This document shows, piece after piece, positions 23,706-39,170 of a DNA stretch of 64,000 nucleotides (position 1 is the stretch's first letter; the number at the start of each line of letters is the position of its first letter). The notes under the pieces were generated by a model. It ran no database searches, had not been told where the DNA came from, and saw only the letters and a program-made list of their open reading frames with translations. The position numbers were made by a program, and so were the translations under genes. The stretch is from contig DEKK01000006.1 of NCBI GenBank assembly GCA_002353815.1, positions 124,001 to 188,000 on the forward strand. The letters run 5' to 3'. This DNA comes from Bifidobacteriaceae bacterium UBA2724 (GTDB taxonomy: Bacteria > Actinomycetota > Actinomycetes > Actinomycetales > Bifidobacteriaceae).

Positions 23706-23737
23706 GGGGCGCCGGGGTTCTTCCCGACGCCCCTTTT
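23706..23737 (+). terminator. Terminator after tRNA-Ser
   Basis: The arms GGGGCGCCGGG (23706-23716) and CCCGACGCCCC (23723-23733) pair with one mismatch and are followed by TTTTG. Confidence 0.8.
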
Positions 23738-23752
23738 GCATACCGGGGACGT

Positions 23753-23797
23753 TGGGGTTCCTGGGGTTCCTGGGGTTCCTGGGGTTCCTGGGGTTGC
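23753..23797 (+). repeat. Five tandem 9-base repeats
   Basis: Four perfect copies of TGGGGTTCC (23753-23788) and one changed copy TGGGGTTGC (23789-23797) lie behind the tRNA terminator. The array is outside any gene. Confidence 0.92.
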
Positions 23798-23856
23798 TGG
23801 GTGTCCCGTGGGTGTCGTGGAGCGGTGTGCGGGCAGCGCTGCACAGGCGGTGCTGT

Positions 23857-23904
23857 GCGTTTGCAATGCATCGCGTTTGCAATGCATCGCGTTTGCAATG
23901 CATC
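23857..23904 (+). repeat. Three perfect 16-base repeats upstream of the nuclease gene
   Basis: The unit GCGTTTGCAATGCATC occurs three times head to tail at 23857, 23873 and 23889. Each copy contains the palindromes TTGCAA and ATGCAT overlapping by two bases. The array ends 30 bases before the start of the next gene, where a TGCAATAAT element could act as its -10, so the repeats could be operator sites or simple slippage products. Confidence 0.9.
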
Positions 23905-23934
23905 GTCGGGGCGCTTTTCATGCAATAATGCCAC

Positions 23935-25092
23935 ATGTCGAGTCCGACCGGTGACATCGACGAGAAAGAAGAGGCGGCCACGGTGAATTGGAATCAGCTT
24001 CTGCGCAGCAAGGGGTTCTGGGCGGTTGTGATCGTCGTCTTCGTACTCGCCTCCCTCATCGCGGGGCCGTCGTCGAACACCGACCAGCAGGCCTCGCCGT
24101 CATCCACGGAAACGACAAGCGCGACAGAGACCCCTTCCGAAACGCCGACGGAAACGCCGACGCCGACCGTCACCGCCGAGGCCGGCGACGGCGCGGCGTC
24201 ATCGTCGTCGGATACCACCGCAGGGTCGGGAGACCAGCCGGATGCCGGCGCGGGCGCGTCCTCGGGAGACGCCGACCTCGCCACCGCGGTGCTCGACACG
24301 CTGCCGGTCAAGGGGCGTGCGGCGAAGACCGGGTATTCGCGGGACCAGTTCGGCCAGGCCTGGAGCGACGTCGACCACAACGGCTGCGACACGCGCAACG
24401 ACATCCTCAAGCGCGACATGACCAACGTGACCTTCAAATCCGGGACCCATGACTGCATCGTGCTCACGGGCACCCTCGCCGACCCCTACACGGGCAAGAC
24501 CATCCAGTTCCAGCGCGGGCAGGGCACGTCCACGGCGGTGCAGGTCGACCATGTCGTGGCGCTGTCGGACGCATGGCAGACCGGGGCACAGCAGCTGAGC
24601 TCGGACCAGCGTCTCCAGCTGGCTAACGACCCGTACAACCTTCTCGCCGTGGACGGCCCCGCGAACGAGCAGAAATCCGACAGCGACGCGGCTTCGTGGC
24701 TGCCGAGCAACACGGCGTTCCGCTGCGAGTACGTGGCGCGGCAGATCGGCGTCAAGCAGAAATACTCGCTGTGGGTGACGTCGGGCGAGAAGACAGCAAT
24801 GCAGAACGTGCTGTCCACCTGCCCGTCTCAGACCGTTCCCACCGCCGGCGGGGTTTCGTCGGCGGCCACAGCGTCTGCTGCGTCATCTGAGCAGAACGCA
24901 TTGACAAAGAGCAACTCGGCGAGTGCGGCGAGTGGCTCTTCCCAAAGCGCGACGGGTTCCGAAGACAACGTCTATTACAACAACTGCAGCGAGGTGCGTG
25001 CGGCGGGCAAGGCGCCGTTGAACGCGGGACAACCCGGGTATCGTGCGGGGCTCGACCGCGATAATGATGGCGTGGCGTGCGAAACATCGTAG
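23935..25092 (+). CDS. Membrane-anchored or secreted HNH nuclease with excalibur domain
   Basis: A predicted extracellular nuclease of 385 residues. Residues about 23-43 (SKGFWAVVIVVFVLASLIAG) form a signal anchor. A Ser/Thr/Pro/Glu-rich linker follows (about 45-105). The HNH domain (DUF1524/GmrSD C-terminal type) contains WSDVDHNGCDTRNDIL, the catalytic VDHVVALSDAW and the metal-site region NLLAVDGPANEQKSD. After another low-complexity linker the C-terminus is an excalibur domain with NNCSEVRAAGKAPLNAGQPG and the calcium-loop DRDNDGVACE. Such proteins are often linked to use of outside DNA or to competition. There is no Shine-Dalgarno; an extended -10-like TGCAATAAT ends 5 bases before the ATG, which would fit a leaderless mRNA. 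Confidence 0.87.
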   Translation: MSSPTGDIDEKEEAATVNWNQLLRSKGFWAVVIVVFVLASLIAGPSSNTDQQASPSSTETTSATETPSETPTETPTPTVTAEAGDGAASSSSDTTAGSGDQPDAGAGASSGDADLATAVLDTLPVKGRAAKTGYSRDQFGQAWSDVDHNGCDTRNDILKRDMTNVTFKSGTHDCIVLTGTLADPYTGKTIQFQRGQGTSTAVQVDHVVALSDAWQTGAQQLSSDQRLQLANDPYNLLAVDGPANEQKSDSDAASWLPSNTAFRCEYVARQIGVKQKYSLWVTSGEKTAMQNVLSTCPSQTVPTAGGVSSAATASAASSEQNALTKSNSASAASGSSQSATGSEDNVYYNNCSEVRAAGKAPLNAGQPGYRAGLDRDNDGVACETS

Positions 25093-25154
25093 GGAGCGGC
25101 CGCGCGGAGAGACGCATGGCGGCGCCGCACGGTGCCGGAGACAAGGGAGACACT

Positions 25155-26186
25155 ATGGATGACATGGACGGGGCGATGGCCGGTGCCGGGACTGGTGTGA
25201 CGGCGGACGGTGCTGCAGTTGGCGCGGCGGGCGCTGCGGCGGCAACGGAGAGCGCGGCGGGCGGTGCGGCGGCTGGAGATGGCCGCATCGGCCTGGTGCT
25301 CGAAGGCGGCGCCATGCGCGGCATGTTCACCGCGGGCGTGCTCGACGTGCTGATGCGCGCGCAGGTGGAATGCGACGCCATGATCGGCGTGTCGGCCGGC
25401 GCGGCGCTCGGATGCAACTACAAGTCGCGTCAGATCGGCCGCGCCCTGCGCTACAACAAGCGTTTCTGCGCCGACCCGCGCTATGCCGGCGTGCGGTCGT
25501 GGCTGACGAGCGGTGACGTCTACAACGTGCATTTCGCCTACGGCGTGGTGCCGTTCCGCATCGATCCCTTCGACGAACGCGCCTTCGCCGCCAACCCCAT
25601 GGGGTTCTGGTGCGTCGCCACCGACGCGGACACCGGCGAGCCGGCGTATCGCTCCATGCCGCGCACCATGGACATGCCGTTCCTGCGCGCCTCGGCGTCC
25701 ATACCCATCGCCTCGCGCCCCGTCAGCATCGACGGCCGCGCCTACGTCGATGGCGGCGTGAGCGACCCCGTGCCCCTGGCGTTCTTCGAAAAGCAGGGAT
25801 TCGCGCGCACCATCGTCGTGCTCACCCAGCCCGACGATTATCGCAAGACGCCGTTGCCCCACATGCGCGCCATCCACCTCGCCTTGCACCGGCATCCGCG
25901 CCTCGCCGAGGCAATCGAGCGCCGCCCTGGCATGTATAACGAAGAAATCGAGTATGTGCGCGAGCGCGAGAGGGCGGGCGCCGCGCTTGTCATCCGCCCG
26001 GCGGAATCCCTGAATATCGGCGCGGTGTGCAAGGACCCGGCCGAGTTGCAGCGCGTCTACGACTGCGGCGTGCACACGGCCACCGAAATGCTGCCCCGCG
26101 TCCTTGAATTCGTGGGGCGGGACCATGTGGGGCGGCGCGATGTGCCATACACTACGCGAATCATCGCGCCCCAGCGCAGCATCTGA
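25155..26186 (+). CDS. Patatin-like phospholipase family protein (YjjU-like)
   Basis: A patatin-fold lipid acyl hydrolase of 343 residues. After an odd first 38 residues of nearly only Ala, Gly, Thr and Asp, the domain starts GRIGLVLEGGAMRGMFTAGV with the oxyanion loop. The nucleophile is Ser80 in GVSAG, and the catalytic Asp199 lies in DGG. The C-terminal part with RPGMYNEEIEYVRERERAGA and the motif VIRPAESLNIGAVCKDP resembles E. coli YjjU (DUF6363). The ATG at 25155 is chosen for the AAGGGAGA before it; a start at 25077 overlaps the nuclease gene. It may act on membrane phospholipids; the natural substrate is unknown. Confidence 0.9.
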   Translation: MDDMDGAMAGAGTGVTADGAAVGAAGAAAATESAAGGAAAGDGRIGLVLEGGAMRGMFTAGVLDVLMRAQVECDAMIGVSAGAALGCNYKSRQIGRALRYNKRFCADPRYAGVRSWLTSGDVYNVHFAYGVVPFRIDPFDERAFAANPMGFWCVATDADTGEPAYRSMPRTMDMPFLRASASIPIASRPVSIDGRAYVDGGVSDPVPLAFFEKQGFARTIVVLTQPDDYRKTPLPHMRAIHLALHRHPRLAEAIERRPGMYNEEIEYVRERERAGAALVIRPAESLNIGAVCKDPAELQRVYDCGVHTATEMLPRVLEFVGRDHVGRRDVPYTTRIIAPQRSI

Positions 26187-26277
26187 GGCGGGGCGGGGTA
26201 CCCGATGCGGGGCGCCGCGGGAGCGTCGCGGGGCGTGGCGGTGCGCCGTGGGGTGTTCGACGCGGGGCGTGGTCACG

Positions 26278-26539
26278 GCGTTGTTGGTAAGCGCGTCGAT
26301 GCGGCCCTGATCCTTGACGATCTGCGCGACGGCCTCCTTGCGGGCCTGCTCGTCGGTGACGTCGAGACTTGCGAGGCGAACGCCGTACTGCTCGAGGTCC
26401 TTCATCTTCTCGACCCGGCGGGCTCAGCCGTGGACGATGTAGCCTTCCTGGGGCGAGCTCCTTGGCGGACTCGTGGCCCATGCCGCCGCTCGCCGGTGAT
26501 GAGGATGACCCTGGGGTCTCGGCTGTGCGCGAAACGCAT
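26278..26539 (-). pseudogene. Remnant of a short-chain dehydrogenase/reductase
   Basis: A decayed N-terminal fragment of an SDR oxidoreductase spread over three frames. From the ATG at 26539 one frame reads RDPRVILITG, the start of the nucleotide-binding fold; a loss of two bases moves the reading to SGGMGHESAKELA; a further shift leads to QEGYIVHG, then a TGA stop; in the same frame follows ARRVEKMKDLEQYGVRLASL and DVTDEQARKEAVAQI, ending at RIDALTNNA, the NNA of the family NNAG motif. Beyond that, homology stops, so the catalytic Tyr-x3-Lys part is gone. I see two frameshifts, one stop and a 3' truncation. The rest of the 26187-26810 gap holds nothing recognisable. Confidence 0.85.
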
Positions 26540-26810
26540 GCCGAGAGGCACCGATGGTGGGCGATGCAGAGCGTGGCACATGGTGAAAGACGGCAATGGC
26601 GGCGTGGTTCGGATGCAATGGAGCGCCGAGGCGGATGGTGCGCGTCCGGTTCGTGCATCCATGGCGCGTGTGAAGCGCATGGCGGAAAATAGCGGGACGC
26701 ATGGAGTGGCGGCTCCGACGGCGTAGGGGCGAATTCACGTTGTCGCATCCGCGCGGCGCCGTGCATTGCCGCGGAACTGCGTGACGGCCACACGTCCTAT
26801 GTCCGCCCTT

Positions 26811-28286
26811 CTATTTCCACACGCCGGGAATCGTCTGCCCGCAGGTGGGGCAACGTCCATCGCCTTCCGGTGCCGACAGCCGGTCGAGTGTCACCCGGAA
26901 CCAATCGCGCGCAACCAGCGCCTCGCCGCAGCCGGGGCAATACGTCGTCGCGCCCTCGGCGTCACGCACGTTGCCCGTGTATACGAAATGCAAACCCTCG
27001 TCCAATGCGATGCGCCGCGCCCGCGTCAGCGTGCCAGGGGGAGTGGGCGGCTCGTCCATCATGCGGAACGCGGGGTGGAACGCCGAGAAATGCAGCGGCA
27101 CGTCGGGGCCCACGTGTTCGCGAATCCATGCACATTCGGCGTGGAGCTGCGCATCGTCGTCGTTAAGGCCGGGGATGAGCAGCGTGGTGAGTTCGACCCA
27201 GCAGTCCGGCGTCGCGCAGGCGATCTCGATGGTGCGCAGCACGGCCGCCAGATGCGTGCCGGTCACGCGCCGGTAGAAGTCCTCGGTGAAACCCTTGAGG
27301 TCGATGTTCGCTGCATCCATGTGCGCATAGAAATCGCGAGCGGCGCAGGCGGTCATGTAGCCGGCTGACACAGCGATGGGGTGCACGCCGCGCTCGCGGC
27401 AGGCGTCGGCGGTGTCGATGGCGTATTCGGCGAACACGATGGGGTCGTTGTAAGTGAACGCCACGCTGCGCGCCCCGCGGCTCGCGGCTGCCTCGGCGAT
27501 GTCGACGGGGGAGGCGTGCGATCCGAGGCGGGACCAGCTGCGCGCCGCGGAAAGCTCCCAGTTCTGGCAAAATTGGCAGGCGCTGTTGCAGCCCGCCGTG
27601 CCGAAGCTCAGGGCGGTGGTGCCGGGCAGGAAGTGGTTCAGCGGTTTCTTCTCGATGGGGTCAATCGCGAAGCCCGAGCTCACGCCGTAGGTGTCGCAGT
27701 AGATGAGCCCGTCGGCGTGGCACGACCGTACGAAGCACGCGCCGCGCCGGCCCGGTGCCAGGCGGCAGTGGCGCGGGCAGACGTCGCACACCGCGCGGGG
27801 AACGGCGAGGGGTGATGTGGTCGTGAGGGAAGCGGTGGTGGCGGCGGTGCTGGCGGCGGCAGTGTCGGTGGCGGCGGTGATGTTGGCGCTGGCAGCGGTG
27901 GCAGTGGTGGTGTCGGTGGTGGCGGTGATGGCGGTGGCGGCGCTGCCGGCGGTGGCAGTGATGGTGGCGGCAGTAACGTCGTTGTTATCGGGACCGGGCG
28001 TGGGTGCGCCGGAGTCGGATACGGAGCAGGCGTGGTGGGTCGTGCGTTCGGAGATGCTATGGCCGCCGCGGCCGTGTGGGGCGTTCGCTTGATTGACGGT
28101 CTCGCGGTGCTGCCAGCGTCCCCGGGCCGCAGAGGATTCTGTCTGCATGCAGCCCTTGCGATCGGCGCTACCCGAGGGCTGGGCGTGGCCGCCGTGACCT
28201 GCGGAATCGTTCTTTTGCACCGGTGTGTTCTGCACCATGTCTGCGTTCGGCATCGCCGGTGATGCCGTCTGTTTTTCCTCTTCCAT
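26811..28286 (-). CDS. Radical SAM enzyme of the AmmeMemoRadiSam type
   Basis: A radical SAM protein of the kind that occurs with AMMECR1 and MEMO proteins; its reaction is not known. It has 491 residues from the ATG at 28286. The family core starts at about residue 165 with AVCDVCPRHCRLAPGRRGAC. The 4Fe-4S site is Cys233, Cys237 and Cys240 in CNSACQFCQNW, followed by AFTYNDPIVFAEYAIDTADA and LTTLLIPGLNDDDAQLH. The C-terminus has two CxxC pairs (CPGC, CPTC) that suggest a zinc site. The first 160 residues are unusual, mostly Ala, Thr and Ser encoded by slipping GCN/ACN runs. GGAG lies 2 bases before the ATG, rather close; a later start such as an internal Met is possible. No AMMECR1 or MEMO gene is in the window. 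Confidence 0.88.
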   Translation of the reverse strand: MEEEKQTASPAMPNADMVQNTPVQKNDSAGHGGHAQPSGSADRKGCMQTESSAARGRWQHRETVNQANAPHGRGGHSISERTTHHACSVSDSGAPTPGPDNNDVTAATITATAGSAATAITATTDTTTATAASANITAATDTAAASTAATTASLTTTSPLAVPRAVCDVCPRHCRLAPGRRGACFVRSCHADGLIYCDTYGVSSGFAIDPIEKKPLNHFLPGTTALSFGTAGCNSACQFCQNWELSAARSWSRLGSHASPVDIAEAAASRGARSVAFTYNDPIVFAEYAIDTADACRERGVHPIAVSAGYMTACAARDFYAHMDAANIDLKGFTEDFYRRVTGTHLAAVLRTIEIACATPDCWVELTTLLIPGLNDDDAQLHAECAWIREHVGPDVPLHFSAFHPAFRMMDEPPTPPGTLTRARRIALDEGLHFVYTGNVRDAEGATTYCPGCGEALVARDWFRVTLDRLSAPEGDGRCPTCGQTIPGVWK

Positions 28287-28309
28287 ATCTCCAGCTTAGG
28301 CGTTGGGTC

Positions 28310-28560
28310 TGCGTTCTGCCCCGGTGCGGCGGCGGTATTTGGCGGGTCGGAGGTGTTTTTTCGCCGCCGAGGTGGCGGTTGCGGCGGTGGGTGCGGGATG
28401 GCGTTGGGTATTGGGTGGGTCGGAGGTGTTTTTCGCCGCCGAGGTGGTGGTTGTGAGATGGTGGTTGTGGGGTGTGGTGGTTGTGACAGTGGGTGCGGAG
28501 GTGGGGTGTGGTGCGGTGGGTGTGGGTGTGACGTTGGGCACGGGGTGTGGGCGAGGCGTG
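28310..28560. repeat. G/T-rich repeat region between the radical SAM gene and rpoB
   Basis: About 250 bases are mostly G and T on the + strand. A 37-base segment starting GGGTCGGAGGTGTTTTTTCG recurs with few changes (about 28344-28381 and 28417-28453), and many GGTGGTTGTGG-like short repeats follow to 28550. No gene is seen. Confidence 0.75.
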
Positions 28561-28572
28561 ACGCGCAAGGTC

Positions 28573-28601
28573 TTGCATATCAAATGCCGTGGTGCTACTC
28601 T
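28573..28601 (+). promoter_or_regulatory. Predicted rpoBC promoter
   Basis: A -35 TTGCAT (28573-28578) lies 17 bases before an extended -10 TGCTACTCT (hexamer 28596-28601). A start near 28608 gives a leader of about 120 bases before rpoB. It lies right after the G/T-rich repeats. Confidence 0.6.
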
Positions 28602-28725
28602 TGTCTTGTTTTGTGGCATCTGTCATATGGCGGGCACATGCCAAGGGGCGCCCGCACAGCATATGGCGGCCGTGGGGGCGTCTGGGAAGCATTGAAAATC
28701 CAGCGAAAGCAAGGACTCAAGCATT

Positions 28726-32283
<3,558 letters not shown>

Positions 32284-32291
32284 TATCCGCA

Positions 32292-32315
32292 CGCGGCGGA
32301 TCCCCATCCGCCGCG
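32292..32315 (+). promoter_or_regulatory. Hairpin between rpoB and rpoC
   Basis: A perfect 10-base stem CGCGGCGGAT (32292-32301) pairs with ATCCGCCGCG (32306-32315) across the loop CCCC. No T run follows, so it probably is an mRNA-processing or stabilising structure rather than a terminator. Confidence 0.6.
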
Positions 32316-32356
32316 CACCGACAACGTGAGAAAGCAAAACAAAGACAGGACATCAA

Positions 32357-36559
<4,203 letters not shown>

Positions 36560-36615
36560 TCGTCTGTCAGAAGGGTCTGACTCAGGGCGACTGTGGTAAG
36601 CGGAAGCCCTGATGG

Positions 36616-36647
36616 CGAAGGCCCCGGCCATATGGCCGGGGCCTTCG
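36616..36647. terminator. 32-base perfect palindrome after rpoC
   Basis: The arms CGAAGGCCCCGGCCAT (36616-36631) and ATGGCCGGGGCCTTCG (36632-36647) are exact reverse complements with no spacer. It lies 57 bases after the rpoC stop and probably ends rpoBC transcripts; the T content after it is low (GCATTTG). Confidence 0.7.
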
Positions 36648-36659
36648 TGCATTTGTCGG

Positions 36660-36713
36660 CGGTTGTGTATCTGTCTGCTGTTGCATATCTGTCAGCGGTT
36701 GCGTATCTGCAAC
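36660..36713 (+). repeat. Three imperfect 18-base repeats
   Basis: Three head-to-tail units, CGGTTGTGTATCTGTCTG, CTGTTGCATATCTGTCAG and CGGTTGCGTATCTGCAAC, follow the rpoC palindrome. The rest of the gap up to 36916 has no gene. Confidence 0.7.
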
Positions 36714-36870
36714 GGATGCGTGGGTGCGGGCCGCTGGCATGCGTGGTGTCGGGGGAGTGCCACATGGGGGAGCGTTGTGCAGCGCTGCGGGGTGATGCAT
36801 GGGGCGCCGCAACGCCACGGAGCATCAGGGGCGGCTGTGTGGCTGACGCGGGGCATTGCGGGCATGGATA

Positions 36871-36899
36871 CGGCACCGGGCGTGCGGAGCCCTGTGCCG
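36871..36899 (-). terminator. Hairpin after the regulator gene
   Basis: The stems CGGCAC/GTGCCG and GGGC/GCCC lie in one hairpin about 18 bases past the stop of the regulator gene on the - strand. No T run is present, so this is only a possible terminator. Confidence 0.4.
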
Positions 36900-36916
36900 C
36901 GTTCTCATCCGCCCCG

Positions 36917-38362
36917 TTACATCTCGGGATTGGCGTCGATGCACATGCCGATCTTGAGCGCGGTGAGCATCACATATGCCTCGCGGGGATTGGTGGGGTC
37001 CCATCCCGTGAGATCCACGGAACGCCTCAGTCGATACCTCACGGTGTTGGGATGGACCGACAGCTGCTGCGCGGTTTTGTCCAGCGAGCCGCCGTTGAAC
37101 AGATATGTGGTCACGGTGCGCAGCATCGAGTTTTTGCTGTTGGAATCCTTGAGCGCCAGATAGATGTCGTGATACATCTCCTGCCGCGCCTCGAGGTCGC
37201 CGAACAGGGCGCGTTCCGGAAGCACGTCCATGCTGGAGAGCGGGCGCGGGCAGTCAGGGATCGACACGGCGGCGCGGTATCCGCCGATCGCCGCGCGGAT
37301 CGTCTGCGAGGCGCCTTCGAACCCTTGGCGCACGGGACCATAGCATAACGGCGCCGAGGCGTCGAACATTGGCTGCACAAGTCGCGTCATCGAGTCGATG
37401 GTGATGGTTTCGCCGACGTCCACGTTGTCGGTGCCGAGCAGTGAGTCATAGGGGATTCCGGACGCGAGGTCGAGCGCCGGCGTATTGTCGCCGGTGTCCT
37501 TGGCACCGGCTGCGGATGACGGATCCGACGATGCGGAATCGGCGATGCGCTGCGCGAAGCTCGCCGAATGTTCCGGATCCACGAGCGGGATCGTGCCCGT
37601 GCCGCCGCCGATGAGCGTGATGAGCAGGTCATGGTGCTGCGAGATGCAGATGTAGCCTCCGAGCGCCGACACCTTGCGGCGCACGCGGTCCTGTGTCATG
37701 CCGGCCCGCAGCTGCCCGGAGTCGCTGGGGTGCCCCACGAACGCGATGGAATACGTGTCTTTCGTCCACATGAACGACGCGAGGCGGGTCTGAAGCGCGG
37801 TGCCGGTGTCCCCCGAGACCAGCGATTCGATGACGAACGCCTCGTCCTGCGCGTACCACGTGCCGCGAACCTCGGCGGCGTTCGCATAGACCTCGGCCGC
37901 CGAGAATGCCACGGAGCGCGAATAGATCAGCGCGGCGTCGGTGAGCGCACGCTGCCCTGTGGGGTCGGAGGCGAGCAGGTCGATGTTGTCGGCGATGACC
38001 TCGACGATGATGCGTGTGGCGTCCAGGGTCTGCGACAGCTTGACGGACCGCATGAATTCCAAGGGGGCGACGAAAAAGATGTGGTCGGTGCGCACGGGGG
38101 CATGTTTCTTGGGCGACTCGTAGGTGCGCGCCCATTCGATGAATCCGCGCACCGCGGCTTCGAAAACGCGGTTGAGCAACGACTTGTCGTCGGCGGTGAA
38201 GGACTGGTACCAGTCCGTCTGCGCACTGATGCGGTCTTCGGAGATCTCCAGATAGCGTTTCACCACGGCATCGAGCTGAGGCCCGTCAGGCGGAATGGGG
38301 CTGACGGGCGTATCAGTGTCGTCGTGTGGGGTGGATGCTGCCATGTGGTTCATTGTACGCAT
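36917..38362 (-). CDS. PucR-type helix-turn-helix regulator, FasR-like candidate
   Basis: A transcription regulator of 481 residues with a PucR-type C-terminal helix-turn-helix. The DNA-binding end (about 420-470) reads FNGGSLDKTAQQLSVHPNTV followed by RYRLRRSVDLTGWDP, then AYVMLTALKIG. The middle has a GGDEF-like/CdaR-type fold segment but no clear catalytic motif. The N-terminal half is unlike well-known sensors. In Streptomyces the activator of fatty acid genes, FasR, is also of the PucR class; this gene's place near accC, accD and fas suggests the same job. It lies 22 bases after bioY in what looks like one transcript. The regulatory role is inferred from class and location. Confidence 0.75.
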   Translation of the reverse strand: MRTMNHMAASTPHDDTDTPVSPIPPDGPQLDAVVKRYLEISEDRISAQTDWYQSFTADDKSLLNRVFEAAVRGFIEWARTYESPKKHAPVRTDHIFFVAPLEFMRSVKLSQTLDATRIIVEVIADNIDLLASDPTGQRALTDAALIYSRSVAFSAAEVYANAAEVRGTWYAQDEAFVIESLVSGDTGTALQTRLASFMWTKDTYSIAFVGHPSDSGQLRAGMTQDRVRRKVSALGGYICISQHHDLLITLIGGGTGTIPLVDPEHSASFAQRIADSASSDPSSAAGAKDTGDNTPALDLASGIPYDSLLGTDNVDVGETITIDSMTRLVQPMFDASAPLCYGPVRQGFEGASQTIRAAIGGYRAAVSIPDCPRPLSSMDVLPERALFGDLEARQEMYHDIYLALKDSNSKNSMLRTVTTYLFNGGSLDKTAQQLSVHPNTVRYRLRRSVDLTGWDPTNPREAYVMLTALKIGMCIDANPEM

Positions 38363-38384
38363 GTGCGCCGCGCGGCGTCAGGGG

Positions 38385-39047
38385 TTATTCGGCGTCCGCG
38401 GACTGCCGGACGGCGTCTGCAGACGTGTGCCGCACGGCTTCGCGTGCGAGGCGGGCGGAGGCGATGGCTCCGGTGGCCACGCATGCCTTGATGGCATCGC
38501 CGACGAAGAAGGCGCTGGATGCGATGACGAGCGTGCGCAGGTCGGCGCCGGTGATGGCGGACTGCATGCCGACGCCCACGACGAACGGCACGAGGATGCA
38601 GCCGGCGATGCAAGCGATGAGATCGCGCGGGATGGTCAGCGGTGCCGGGGTGCGGGGCGTGGATTTGAACGCCGAGGTGATGATGGCGGCGGGCACGAAG
38701 CCATAGAGGAATCCGGCGCTGGGGCCGACAAGGGCGGCGGTGGAGGCGCCGTTGGAGAACACGGGCGCGCCCAGGGCGCCGATGAGCAGATACAGCAGTG
38801 CGCTGGATCCCGCTTCGGCGGGCGACATGGTCAGGGCGGCGAGCATGAGGACGAAGGTCTGCAGCGTGATGCCCACGGGCGTCCCCGGGATCGTGATGCG
38901 CCCCGCCGCCGCGGCCACGCACAGCAGCGCGGCGAACAGGGCGACGCGCGCGCAGCGCCACGACGCCGAGCGAACGCCGTTTGTGGCAGTCGACAAACCT
39001 GCGTCCTGCGATGCGGTGGTGGTGTTCTGAGGTGCGTTCGATGACAT
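38385..39047 (-). CDS. bioY: Biotin transporter substrate-binding protein BioY
   Basis: BioY, the membrane protein that binds biotin in the energy-coupling-factor import system. It has 220 residues with about six membrane helices. The family motif GTPVGITLQTFVLMLAALTM and the loop GPSAGFLYGFVPAAIITSAF are clear. The energising subunits (two ATPases and the T protein) are not in the window; they can be shared between transporters. The start codon at 39047 has AAGGAAGG upstream on the - strand. The gene is read away from birA, with a 279-base AT-rich gap holding two matching inverted repeats. Biotin uptake is expected in an organism that cannot make biotin. Confidence 0.94.
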   Translation of the reverse strand: MSSNAPQNTTTASQDAGLSTATNGVRSASWRCARVALFAALLCVAAAAGRITIPGTPVGITLQTFVLMLAALTMSPAEAGSSALLYLLIGALGAPVFSNGASTAALVGPSAGFLYGFVPAAIITSAFKSTPRTPAPLTIPRDLIACIAGCILVPFVVGVGMQSAITGADLRTLVIASSAFFVGDAIKACVATGAIASARLAREAVRHTSADAVRQSADAE

Positions 39048-39129
39048 GTCGGCCTTCCTTTCCGGTAGCGAAACTTACCGAAGCGTTTGTCTGGGGAATA
39101 CAGCCAGCGAGGGGCGAACGCTGCCGGAA

Positions 39130-39147
39130 TTTGTAAAAACATACAAA
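39130..39147. promoter_or_regulatory. Inverted repeat, candidate operator for bioY
   Basis: The sequence TTTGTA-AAAACA-TACAAA is a perfect 18-base inverted repeat, 83 bases before the bioY start. On the - strand TTGATT and TACAAA with 16 bases between them could be its -35 and -10, so the repeat would cover the -10. Confidence 0.6.
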
Positions 39148-39170
39148 AAAGAATCAAGGTCGAAGCGGTC

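Noticed and set aside
23753..23904. CRISPR array
   Set aside because: The 9- and 16-base units are directly head to tail without spacers and no cas gene is near.
23615..26540. A genomic island integrated at tRNA-Ser
   Set aside because: A tRNA followed by accessory genes and a pseudogene invites this idea, but I see no integrase, no repeat of the tRNA 3' end downstream and no mobility gene.
26187..26810. Intact small genes on either strand in the gap after the patatin gene
   Set aside because: The open frames here overlap the decayed SDR fragment or are Arg/His-rich shadows without domains.
27840..28020. Separate + strand gene in the Ala/Val-rich open frame opposite the radical SAM N-terminus
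   Set aside because: The frame is only the reverse of the Ala/Thr low-complexity codons; it has no start context or domain.
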